From Verrucomicrobiota bacterium (GTDB lineage: Bacteria; Verrucomicrobiota; Verrucomicrobiia; Verrucomicrobiales; Verrucomicrobiaceae), in NCBI GenBank assembly GCA_025360015.1, contig JANYCZ010000070.1, positions 1 to 64,000 on the forward strand: 64,000 bases of DNA. Direction: 5' to 3'. Positions within the stretch are counted from its first letter, which is position 1. Every line of letters starts with the position of its first letter. Made by a program: the position numbers and the translations under genes. Shown one piece after another: positions 58,401-64,000 of this stretch. Under the pieces are notes generated by a model. The model worked only from the letters and a program-made list of their open reading frames with translations, was not told the DNA's origin and made no database searches.

Positions 58401-58608
58401 CAAGGATGGTCAATTCTTTGAGTCGGGGTGCGCCGTGGAACTGACTGCGGCCGTGGCTCATCCGAAGACCCCGCTGGTGCCTGGTCGTTATTTATTGAAC
58501 AGCATATGGTCAGACGGACGCGCCAAGATTACTAACCAAATTGGTCGTGTCTCCGAAGCGATTAATCTCGGGGAAATGCTTAATGCAGGTTTAAAACGCG
58601 CAGATTGA
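55477..58608 (+). CDS. cas9: Type II-C CRISPR nuclease Cas9
   Basis: 1043 aa. RNA-guided DNA endonuclease. RuvC-I has D8 in FDLGKGSIG. The Arg-rich bridge helix spans about 44-63 (SRRRMMRTRQAHKAR). A REC lobe follows to about 500. RuvC-II has E527 in IAIEFVRE. HNH has D602, H603 and N626 (YEIDHIVPRS ... TTND). RuvC-III has H755 and D758 in HHALDAMVLAF. The WED/PAM-interacting region runs from about 800 to the end. All nuclease residues are intact. The size and the cas9-cas1-cas2 gene set without csn2 or cas4 place it in type II-C. PAM not known. Confidence 0.97.
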   Translation: MSTIWAFDLGKGSIGEAVWNVGERRFDHVASLLIPAEFASTKEAASRRRMMRTRQAHKAREAWLDEVWKAAGQEPLEGRRVGKVDGKWKLIHEGDERLEREFPAKGDDTCYTSCLLRIKLLRGEKLELWQIYKALHSAIQKRGYDPDIAWKTRENRRTRKEDKDDDEAGTLKRMRDFEKELAVMSADSEHHLPCYFDAWKMGLWNPKQPDELKDRIDHHAESTRNRILPRQVVEREIRLLIEAAGQQLPALADKAWYVLYGPAGKAYASYYKVEREQFKLREGGNSDWQGVLGQKIPRFDNRIIEKCTLMPRFNVCKVRSDEQRAAGERGTLPQEVTFLMKLKNMRVQRGTTQQTGLTAEEIGQVFNAFCDKGWKLTETQWGKFCVSMGAVPVPPSLEVAAPKMAGRSRFCRPALEVLKRLILSGQTPQEFHAAEVQHLNGNSDPRKGLVAADLKFLLDMGGTWEGIHVPNQKLEALAQRTQDSAAAILELVGSQNDPIVRHRLGAFWKRLQWMEEQFGAPQEIAIEFVREDFMGEKALIEYRRFLKDREKQRQQARSDAEAAGATERSGGLKMELLRLQGGICLYKGTPLVETALDDYEIDHIVPRSQGGPDAAVNYILTTKTTNDEKGKRTPFEWLSDTEGWDAYVGRVKSRQTALRNKKVRLLLLPEAAELADKYTALAETAWIAKLAQTLACLHFGWKNGNDEQGKKRVTVISGGLTARIRRKYKLNSLLAEEGVSEEESEKKNRDDDRHHALDAMVLAFIPGWAQNDSKQKWFRFPSPVDANPPGFFAAQLAMVQPSNEHLSSPRLEATAYGERVIHHATFAVGREKLVSLLLKEVNGKESLKPVDKAETHRIVENAIRKEVEAFLACRPALTIEEWKIWCADYRVGDHGPKVIKVLMTKTKANATDEYRDMSKDGTRQLRRGEMHRGYFVYWAPAPTKKEPDKRRAVVKPVYAFQSDAVVQRELRSQGIKDGQFFESGCAVELTAAVAHPKTPLVPGRYLLNSIWSDGRAKITNQIGRVSEAINLGEMLNAGLKRAD

Positions 58609-58621
58609 AAGTAACCCTTTT

Positions 58622-59509
58622 ATGAGCTATCACATCCTTCATGTCTTCCAACACGGAGCCTTGCTTGGCAAGGAACGCGGCTTCATTACCTGTAAAGGGG
58701 CTGATGATCTGCAGCCACGGCGGATGCCGCTGGAGGATCTGCGGGCGGTGGTCATCGCTGCGCGTGGTGTGACGATGAGTTCGAATTTCATCTCCAGCAT
58801 TGTGGAGCAGGACGGGATCATCCTGCATTGCAACGAGAGCTACCATCCCTGCGGCATCACCGCGCCGCTGGCACGGGTGATCGATTCGAAAGCCTTCATG
58901 AACCAGTGCGCCCGGCCCCGGCGGCTGAATGAGAAGCTGTGGACGCGGATGCTGCGCGGCAAGACGGTGAACCAGACGAAGGTGCTGCACCGCTGGGACA
59001 TCCGCAGCGCGCATCTGGAGCGGGCGCTGGAGCAGAAGGACATCGATGAAGGGAACTGCGCCAAGCGCTACTGGCAGCTCTACTTTCCCAGCATCGGCTG
59101 GAGCGCCACAAGCCGTGACCGCAAGGAAAACACGGCACCCAATCAGATGCTCAACTACGGCTACACGGTGCTGGCGGCGCTTTGCCACCGCTCCTTGATC
59201 GTGCATGGCCTGACGCCAAGCCTGGGTGTGCACCATACCACAAGGTATCAGAGCGATCCGTTGGTTTACGACATTATGGAGGCGTTCCGCCCGCTGATCG
59301 ATTGCCTGCTGGCGGAGTTCATGACGGAACGGGAGCCGACTATGAAGCTCTGGTGCAAGAAGATGGGAACAGAACTGCGGGAGCGCCGCGTGCAGCACGA
59401 GCGCTATTCCCTCAAACTGATGGACGCCATCGATGCCTGCGCGTCCAGCCTGACCCGCAGCTATGCCACGATGGACGCGGACGCCTTCTGGGTGCCGGAA
59501 TTGCAGTAG
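58622..59509 (+). CDS. cas1: CRISPR integrase Cas1
   Basis: 295 aa, type II Cas1. Integrates new spacers with Cas2. The likely metal ligands E143 (DEGNCAKRYW), H204 (SLGVHH) and D217, with E220 (VYDIMEAFRP), are all present. The N-terminal beta domain contains LRAVVIAARGVTMSSNFIS and the family motif HCNESYHPCG. It begins 13 bp after cas9, so they are co-transcribed. Acquisition should be functional as judged by residues. Confidence 0.96.
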   Translation: MSYHILHVFQHGALLGKERGFITCKGADDLQPRRMPLEDLRAVVIAARGVTMSSNFISSIVEQDGIILHCNESYHPCGITAPLARVIDSKAFMNQCARPRRLNEKLWTRMLRGKTVNQTKVLHRWDIRSAHLERALEQKDIDEGNCAKRYWQLYFPSIGWSATSRDRKENTAPNQMLNYGYTVLAALCHRSLIVHGLTPSLGVHHTTRYQSDPLVYDIMEAFRPLIDCLLAEFMTEREPTMKLWCKKMGTELRERRVQHERYSLKLMDAIDACASSLTRSYATMDADAFWVPELQ

Positions 59510-59568
59510 CCCAGCCGCGTGGCGACCGGATTGGTCATTGAAATTCGCCGTGGCGCGACAGAACTGCC

Positions 59569-59916
59569 ATGAAACAAAGCCCTTTTCGAATGGGATGGAT
59601 TCTCGTCATGTTTGACCTGCCTGTGATCACCGACCGTGAGCGCAAGGAGGCGACGCGATTCCGCAACAACCTGCTGGATGACGGCTACCTCATGATTCAG
59701 TTTTCCGTCTATGCGCGGCCCTGTGTGAGCCATGAGCATCTGGAAAAGCACATGGCCAAGGTGCAGGGCTTTGTGCCGGAGGCGGGCAATGTGCGGATAA
59801 TGTTCATGACCGATGAACAGTGGAAGAAAAGCATCACCGTCATCGGCAGGAACTATCAGCAGGGAAAGCGGTCGGTTGATCCTGACATTCCCAAACAGAT
59901 CGAGTTCTGGGAATGA
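59569..59916 (+). CDS. cas2: CRISPR integrase subunit Cas2
   Basis: 115 aa. Ferredoxin-like fold with the conserved Asp in LVMFDLPVIT, RNNLLDDGYLMIQFSVYARP and the C-terminal FMTDEQWKKSITV strand. It bridges two Cas1 dimers for spacer integration. It starts 59 bp after cas1. The N-terminal extension (MKQSPFRMGW) is typical for type II Cas2. It ends before the oppositely oriented tracrRNA terminator. Confidence 0.95.
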   Translation: MKQSPFRMGWILVMFDLPVITDRERKEATRFRNNLLDDGYLMIQFSVYARPCVSHEHLEKHMAKVQGFVPEAGNVRIMFMTDEQWKKSITVIGRNYQQGKRSVDPDIPKQIEFWE

Positions 59917-59952
59917 CAAAGCCCCAGCTTTCAAAGTTGGGCTGCGGCTTGA

Positions 59953-60003
59953 GGAAAAAGAAGCACCCATCGGACGTGCCAGGCAGAGGTCCGATGGGTG
60001 CTT
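59953..60003 (-). terminator. tracrRNA factor-independent terminator
   Basis: Arms AAGCACCCATCGGAC (59961-59975) and GTCCGATGGGTGCTT (59989-60003) are perfect over 15 bp with a 13-nt loop. On the minus strand the stem is followed by CTTTTTCC. The same hairpin may also stop the rightward cas transcript, although no U-run follows it on the plus strand. Confidence 0.8.
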
Positions 60004-60062
60004 GATCAGTTAAGACTTCACCCCCCGGTGAGAAATGGTCTGATCAATTAAAACGAATTTCA
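59953..60062 (-). ncRNA. Predicted tracrRNA
   Basis: The anti-repeat at 60014-60032 is perfectly complementary over 19 nt to the crRNA repeat (positions 6-24 of the repeat, minus strand). Beyond it, a 2x2 UU/UU mismatch and then three pairs (GUU:AAC) recreate the lower stem, bulge and upper stem of known type II duplexes. It is followed by the 15-bp terminator hairpin. An 8-nt inverted repeat, TTGATCAG (60002-60009) / CTGATCAA (60040-60047), flanks the anti-repeat. Predicted length is about 110 nt; the start comes from the promoter at 60069-60097 and has not been measured. Confidence 0.8.
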
Positions 60063-60068
60063 GGGCGG

Positions 60069-60097
60069 ATTATGCTGAATCCCAAGGGATTCAGCAA
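60069..60097 (-). promoter_or_regulatory. tracrRNA promoter overlapped by a palindrome
   Basis: On the minus strand, -35 TTGCTG (60097-60092) and -10 CATAAT (60074-60069) are separated by exactly 17 bp. A perfect inverted repeat (11-nt arms TGCTGAATCCC and GGGATTCAGCA, 60073-60096) fills the spacer and enters both hexamers, as an operator would. It could also be a hairpin ending read-through from the array, but no U-run follows. Confidence 0.55.
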
Positions 60098-60102
60098 GTC
60101 CT

Positions 60103-60268
60103 ATTATAGCCAGCCTCACCGGGGGGTGAAGTCAAAACTGTAGCGGAGGGCCGTATCTGTCTCCATAAATTATAGCCAGCCTCACCGGGGGGTGAAGTCA
60201 AAACTGCTGGCTGCTGGGGAAAGATGATGAAGAGATTATAGCCAGCCTCACCGTGGTGAAGCAAGGAC
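60103..60268 (-). CRISPR. Type II-C CRISPR array: two full repeats, one degenerate, two spacers
   Basis: 36-bp repeats at 60103-60138 and 60169-60204 are identical. A degenerate 34-bp copy is at 60235-60268. Spacers of 30 bp each are at 60139-60168 and 60205-60234. Read on the minus strand the repeat begins GTTTTGACTT and ends GGCTATAAT. The GTTTT start, the tracrRNA polarity and the terminator all indicate minus-strand transcription toward cas2. Within the repeat, TTCACC (9-14) and TATAAT (31-36) are 16 bp apart, a complete promoter firing into the adjacent spacer. Targets of the spacers are unknown. Confidence 0.93.
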
Positions 60269-60294
60269 GACGGGCTTTCCTGCGTTGTCTCCTC

Positions 60295-60696
60295 ATGTTT
60301 AACATGGAACGAGACGAATGGCTTAAAGGTTATCTGGGTGAGATCTACAAGGCGAAGCTGCTGACTCCTCCGCAGGAAGGCGACCCAGGAGAGATCGAGG
60401 TGCGAGCGGGGATGATCCGGGCGAATCTTCGGCTGGTGGTGGAGATCGTGCAGGAGCTACGGGGTGGCTCGGGGGTGCCGCTGCTGGATCTGATTTCCGC
60501 AGGGAACATCGGGCTGATGAAGGCGGTGGTGCGATTTGACCGGAGCAAGGAGGGGGTGCTTGCGTGCTTCGCTGGCTGGTGGATCAAGCAGTCGGTCAAA
60601 CGTGTGGTGATTCGGGAGGCGAAGAAGGGTTCTGCTTTCTTTGGGCAGACGATGCCTGGCAAGGGGAGTGATGAGGATCTGGCTTTGCCGGCGTGA
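60295..60696 (+). CDS. Truncated sigma-70 factor, region 1.2-2 only
   Basis: About 133 aa from the ATG at 60295. MIRANLRLVVEIVQEL, then LLDLISAGNIGLMKAVVRFD and FAGWWIKQSVKR, are sigma-70 region 2 motifs covering core binding and the -10 recognition helix. The protein stops shortly after (KGSAFFGQTMPGKGSDEDLALPA) with no region 3 or 4, so it cannot contact a -35 element. A GTG at 60253 lies inside the degenerate CRISPR repeat; ATGs at 60295 or 60304 are better. It may be a mini-sigma, a decoy that binds RNA polymerase, or a gene fragment. Confidence 0.7.
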   Translation: MFNMERDEWLKGYLGEIYKAKLLTPPQEGDPGEIEVRAGMIRANLRLVVEIVQELRGGSGVPLLDLISAGNIGLMKAVVRFDRSKEGVLACFAGWWIKQSVKRVVIREAKKGSAFFGQTMPGKGSDEDLALPA

Positions 60697-60881
60697 GTTG
60701 AGGGAGGAGGAGCCAGAGCCCGAACGGGCTGCTGCGAAGCCGGGAAGCGAACCCCGAACTACGTGCGAAGAGGCTGACGCAGGGGCGGGGCTGTTTCGTT
60801 ACTCGAAACTTGAGGCTTGAAACGCTGCGCTGTGATCGAGGACGAGTTCGAGTAGGAGGACGAGGACGAGAGGCTGATGTT

Positions 60882-62366
60882 TTATGCGTTGCGAAATTCG
60901 GGGGCGCGTCTGGCCAGCGTGATTTCTTCAAACGCATGGCCCAGCGCGAGGATGCGTGCATCCGCATGTGCGGTGACCATGAAGGAAAAGCCGATAGGCA
61001 GGCCATCCACGAAGCCGAGGGGAACCGTGAGATGCGGATAACCGGCGACGGCGGCGGGAGTGCTGGCCACGCGCTCGTCGGTGTCGCCATGCACGAGATC
61101 AATACGGCCCACGGGATCGTTGGTGGGGCAGATGAGGGCGTCGAGGTGGTGGGCTTGCAGGGCGGCGTCGATGCCTTCGGGTCCGGCTAGGCGGCGGGCG
61201 GTTTCGCGGGCTGCGGTGCCGGTGGCGATGATGTCTGGGGTGCTGAGTTGCTCTGCCTGCTCAAAAAACTCCTGGGCGAAGTGGGGCATCTCGGTTTCGC
61301 GATGCTGTTCGTTGAAGGCGATGAGGTCTGCGAGGGAGCGGACATCGCCACCGCGTTGTTCGAGGTAGGTGTTTAAATCCTGACGCAGTTCGATGAGCAT
61401 GGCCTGCCAGGAAAGCGCGCCGGCTTCGCTTATGTTGGGCAGCGTCACCGAATCCACGATGACGGCTCCGGCAGCGCGCAGCTTCTCCAGCGCGGTTTCA
61501 AACAGCGCGAGGACTTGTGGGTTTTTACCGCACTGGTCGCGCACGACACCGAGGCGTGCGCCTTTGAGCGCATCCGGTTTTAAATCGGTGGTGAAATTTT
61601 CCGCGAGCACCTGCATGAGCAGCGCCGCATCTTTCACCGTGAGCGTCATGGGCCCCGCCGTGTCCTGCCAGTGGGTGATGGGGATGATGCCGCTGCCGCT
61701 GATGAGTCCCACGGTGGGCTTGAAACCCACGATGCCGCAGGCGCTCGCCGGGCTGACGATGGAGCCGTTGGTCTCGGTGCCGATGGCGGCTGGGGCGAGT
61801 CCTGCTGCGACGGCGGCGGCGGAGCCTGAGCTGGAGCCGCTGGCGCTGTGGGTGAGGCGGTGGGGATTGCGGGTGAGGCCGCCGCGTGCGCTCCAGCCAC
61901 TGGTGGAATTGGGCGAGCGGATGTTGGCCCATTCGCTCAGGTTTGTTTTGCCGAGGATGATGGCACCGGCTGCGCGCAGGCGGGTCACGAGCGCGGCATC
62001 CGTCTTCGGCTTATGATCGTGCAGGGCCAGCGAACCGGCAGTGGTCTGCATGGCGTCTGCGGTTTCGATGTTGTCCTTGAGCAGGATAGGGAGGCCGTGC
62101 AGCGCGCCGGGATGGCAGGTGGTGGCAAGGGCTTTTGCAGCGGGATTCAATTCGAGGATGGCATTGACTCGCGGGCCTGATTTGTCGATCTGCGCGATGC
62201 GTTCGAGGCAATGCTCCACAATCAGCAGCGGGGTGGTGTGCCCGGCTTTGAGCATGGCGGCGAGCTCGGTGAGGGTGGCAAAGGGCAGGGGAGCGCGGTG
62301 CCTGTGCCCACATGCCGCCGGGCAAAGCGCGACAGCGGCGGATTGGAGCAGGCGGCGGCGGTTCAT
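60882..62366 (-). CDS. Secreted amidase (amidase-signature family)
   Basis: 494 aa. The N-terminus MNRRRLLQSAAVALCPAAC has a twin-arginine motif followed by a lipobox-like Cys, so it is probably a Tat-exported lipoprotein. The Ser-cisSer-Lys triad is visible: Lys in LPILLKDNIE, Ser in SGSSSGSAAAV and the nucleophile Ser in GTETNGSIVSPAS. The enzyme hydrolyses an amide outside the cytoplasm. GatA-type tRNA amidation is unlikely because of the export signal. It is divergent from the gene at 62506. Substrate unknown. Confidence 0.9.
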   Translation of the reverse strand: MNRRRLLQSAAVALCPAACGHRHRAPLPFATLTELAAMLKAGHTTPLLIVEHCLERIAQIDKSGPRVNAILELNPAAKALATTCHPGALHGLPILLKDNIETADAMQTTAGSLALHDHKPKTDAALVTRLRAAGAIILGKTNLSEWANIRSPNSTSGWSARGGLTRNPHRLTHSASGSSSGSAAAVAAGLAPAAIGTETNGSIVSPASACGIVGFKPTVGLISGSGIIPITHWQDTAGPMTLTVKDAALLMQVLAENFTTDLKPDALKGARLGVVRDQCGKNPQVLALFETALEKLRAAGAVIVDSVTLPNISEAGALSWQAMLIELRQDLNTYLEQRGGDVRSLADLIAFNEQHRETEMPHFAQEFFEQAEQLSTPDIIATGTAARETARRLAGPEGIDAALQAHHLDALICPTNDPVGRIDLVHGDTDERVASTPAAVAGYPHLTVPLGFVDGLPIGFSFMVTAHADARILALGHAFEEITLARRAPEFRNA

Positions 62367-62505
62367 GGTGGCGGGAGCTTGCTGCGTGGAGCGGGGTTCT
62401 TCAAGCTGGAGCCCTGAAATGGGGCACTCCGCCTCGTCTTATAATGAACCTTTCTTACTTTTGTTATTGTCACTTTGGAGCCGACATGATAAAAAACGCG
62501 CCTTC

Positions 62506-63033
62506 GTGAATTTCCCTGCCTTTCGATTGGTCGCTGTTTTTCTTGTCTCTGCCGCTGTTTTGAGCGGGGAAGAACCCATGCTGCCGCTGGCTCTGGGGGG
62601 TGGTGCCTCGTTTCATTCGGACGGGCCGCGTGGCTTTCTGAAGCCGTCCAAGTCGATCAAGCCCCCGGTGAGCACGGTGGTGGCTGTCCCTGCGCCTGCC
62701 ATCGTGCAGTCGCCGACGGCGGAGACGCGGCTGCGCCGTCTGGTGGTGGTGTCTGGCACGATGACGCCGGAAGCCATCCGTGACACGATCCTCGCCTGCG
62801 GGCAGACCCGCACGCCAGTGACCATGGCGGGTGGTGTGAACGCGCCTGCACCGATGCTTTCCGACCTCGCCGGGTTGTTTGGCTCCCCGGTGACCGAGGA
62901 CACGCAGAAGAAAGTTTTGGAAACCGTGCGCAAAGGCATGGGATCGTCCGCGAAGCCGATGCAGCGGGTGGAAGTGGTCGGCTGGCTGCCCACTGAGGGC
63001 GTCATGGCCGTGGCGGTGTATCCCGAAAGCTGA
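62506..63033 (+). CDS. Secreted protein of unknown function
   Basis: 175 aa from a GTG at 62506 (then NFPAFRLVAVFLVSAAVLSGEEP, a signal peptide). After a Pro/Val-rich stretch, the C-terminal half has SGTMTPEAIRDTILACG and VEVVGWLPTEGVMAVAVYP. No family recognised. The GTG overlaps the stop of a seven-codon frame starting ATG at 62486 (MIKNAPS), which has a better Shine-Dalgarno (TTGGAG), so translation may be coupled through that leader. It is followed 11 bp later by the receiver gene. Confidence 0.6.
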   Translation: MNFPAFRLVAVFLVSAAVLSGEEPMLPLALGGGASFHSDGPRGFLKPSKSIKPPVSTVVAVPAPAIVQSPTAETRLRRLVVVSGTMTPEAIRDTILACGQTRTPVTMAGGVNAPAPMLSDLAGLFGSPVTEDTQKKVLETVRKGMGSSAKPMQRVEVVGWLPTEGVMAVAVYPES

Positions 63034-63044
63034 GCGCTTTTTCC

Positions 63045-63560
63045 ATGAAACGCACTCCGGTCGTCAAGTCTGCTCCGGTAAGGAAGCCTGTCCCCAGCGT
63101 TCCTGCGGCTCTGGTTGCGCCAGCCATTCCACGCGTGCTGCTAGCTGAGGAGAGCCTGCCCTACCGGCGCGTGATCCGTGAGGCGCTGATGGCCTTCCGC
63201 ATCTGCGAGGTGGATGACGCGCCCAGCGGAGAGCGCGCCTTTGAAATGGCGCTGCGGTGCCAGTACTCGCTGTTTTTGTTTTCACTGCCGCTGCCGGACA
63301 TGACGGGAGACATGCTGGACCGCCTGCTCAGCAAGGCCTACCCCATGGTGCATCCCGGGGTGCACACCGCGCCGCCGGTCATCTTCCTCATCCAGCCTTC
63401 GGATGCGCTGCGGTTTCAGGAACTGCAGCGGGATGTGCGCGTGCGTGGCAGCATGCCGCTGCCGCCAAAGCTCGATGTGCTACTGTCGGTGACGGCCTCC
63501 CTGCTGCCAGAGCGCGGGGGGCTGGCCTTTCCTCCGTTTTCCCCTCCTCATGTTTCCTGA
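63045..63560 (+). CDS. Degenerate (pseudo-)receiver-domain protein
   Basis: 171 aa. A basic/Pro-rich N-terminus is followed by a CheY-like fold: RVLLAEESLPYRRVIREAL, then DAPSGERAFEMAL and LFLFSLPLPDMTGDML. At the phospho-acceptor position the Asp is replaced by Ser (S80). The conserved Lys-Pro near the end is also lost (GSMPLPPK). It therefore cannot be phosphorylated in the usual way and probably signals by binding. Its 3' end overlaps trpF by 11 bp. Confidence 0.7.
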   Translation: MKRTPVVKSAPVRKPVPSVPAALVAPAIPRVLLAEESLPYRRVIREALMAFRICEVDDAPSGERAFEMALRCQYSLFLFSLPLPDMTGDMLDRLLSKAYPMVHPGVHTAPPVIFLIQPSDALRFQELQRDVRVRGSMPLPPKLDVLLSVTASLLPERGGLAFPPFSPPHVS

Positions 63561-64000
63561 TCCCCAGCGCCGCAGTGTCAAGATTTGTGGCATCACGCAG
63601 CCCCAGCAGGCGGCGGTGATTTTCGCGATGGGAGCGGATGCCGTGGGCATCAATCTCTGGCCCAAGTCAAAGCGCCACATGCCGCTGGAGGTGGCGGTGA
63701 ATGCATTGCAGGAGGTGGCGGCGAAGCACGCGTTCGTCGCTGTGCTGGTGAATCCGGATGCGGCCCTGCTGGATGCCACCATCGCCAGTGGCTTGTTTCG
63801 GGCGCTGCAACTCCATGGCGATGAAACACCGGCGGATGTGGAGCGCCTCATGCAGCGTGGCGTCAATGTCATCAAAGCGCTGCAGGTGCGCGATGCGGCA
63901 TCGCTGGCGCAGATCGGTGAGTTTCCGTGCGAGTCCATCCTGCTGGACGCCTACAATCCCGGCACCTACGGCGGCGGCGGGCATGCTTTCCCGTGGGAAC
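63550..64000 (+). CDS. trpF: Phosphoribosylanthranilate isomerase (partial, runs off the edge)
   Basis: The ATG at 63550 starts MFPDPQRRSVKICGITQ. The frame stays open to the window edge (150 codons). TrpF signatures are KICGIT, VGINLWPKSKRH, LQLHGDE and LLDAYNPGTYGGGG. It converts phosphoribosylanthranilate to its ribulose isomer in tryptophan synthesis. It overlaps the pseudo-receiver gene by 11 bp, so they are co-translated. The C-terminus is missing only because the window ends. Confidence 0.95.
   Translation, partial: MFPDPQRRSVKICGITQPQQAAVIFAMGADAVGINLWPKSKRHMPLEVAVNALQEVAAKHAFVAVLVNPDAALLDATIASGLFRALQLHGDETPADVERLMQRGVNVIKALQVRDAASLAQIGEFPCESILLDAYNPGTYGGGGHAFPWE

Noticed and set aside
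55477..58608. IscB or Cas9d (type II-D) instead of type II-C Cas9
   Set aside because: The protein has a large REC lobe, 1043 residues, and adjacent cas1 and cas2 with a short 36-bp repeat array.
60103..60268. Plus-strand transcription of the CRISPR array
   Set aside because: The repeat would lack the GTTT-type start, the terminator U-run is on the minus strand, and the embedded TATAAT points leftward.
60882..62366. GatA subunit of tRNA amidotransferase
   Set aside because: It has a Tat/lipoprotein export signal and no gatB or gatC neighbour.

Overview
The window looks like a chromosomal segment of a GC-rich member of the Verrucomicrobiota, probably near Prosthecobacter/Verrucomicrobium. 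The clues are planctomycete/verrucomicrobial-type cytochrome proteins (PSCyt/DUF1549/DUF1553, DUF1592), DUF1501 proteins, several secreted SGNH esterases, NHL-repeat proteins, PAS-AraC regulators and interspersed palindromic elements. No rRNA, tRNA or intact transposase was seen. Taxonomy is inferred from gene content only.

Left part (1-31 kb): housekeeping and accessory genes. These include an AsmA-like protein, gltX, cutA, a PAS histidine kinase, a SWIB protein, kdsB and pyrG. A Sel1-repeat gene lies between pyrG and a frameshifted second copy of the pyrG 3' end. Then come a Bax-inhibitor-1 protein, a beta-CASP nuclease, an SGNH esterase, tandem NHL proteins, tatA, an aminotransferase/queE/nuclease operon, mutT, a glycolipid glycosyltransferase and a kinase/receiver/hybrid-kinase operon. 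Decayed toxin-type genes (PIN, DUF5615) lie at 4.1-4.4 kb.

Middle part (34-48 kb): a probable hydroxyproline (Hyp) utilisation locus. One operon, read leftward, is D-Hyp dehydrogenase, a VHL-beta/double-zincin protein, an SGNH esterase, an unknown secreted protein and L-serine ammonia-lyase. A second leftward operon is pyrroline-4-hydroxy-2-carboxylate deaminase, 4-Hyp epimerase and an S9 peptidase with a VHL-beta module, preceded by a divergent PAS-AraC gene. A secreted metzincin-NPCBM gene lies between them. In each operon the VHL-beta peptidase gene overlaps a Hyp-catabolic gene by four bases. In the S9 peptidase the residues matching the hydroxyproline pocket of human pVHL are kept without gaps (W88, Y98, S111 as T, H115, W117). 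I propose a Hyp-rich protein utilisation system (plant extensin-like glycoproteins or collagen) using VHL-like modules as Hyp readers. This is the most interesting inference in the window.

Right part (48-64 kb): a DUF1549/DUF1553 - DUF4058 - DUF1501 operon flanked by two PAS-AraC paralogs. Next is a compact type II-C CRISPR-Cas locus: cas9 (1043 aa), cas1, cas2, then on the opposite strand a tracrRNA and a two-spacer array. Each repeat ends in TATAAT and appears to carry its own promoter. The last, degenerate repeat keeps the promoter half but has lost most of the tracr-pairing half. A truncated sigma-70 gene starts at the array edge. The window ends with a secreted amidase and a small operon of an unknown secreted protein, a receiver lacking its phospho-acceptor and trpF, which runs off the right edge.
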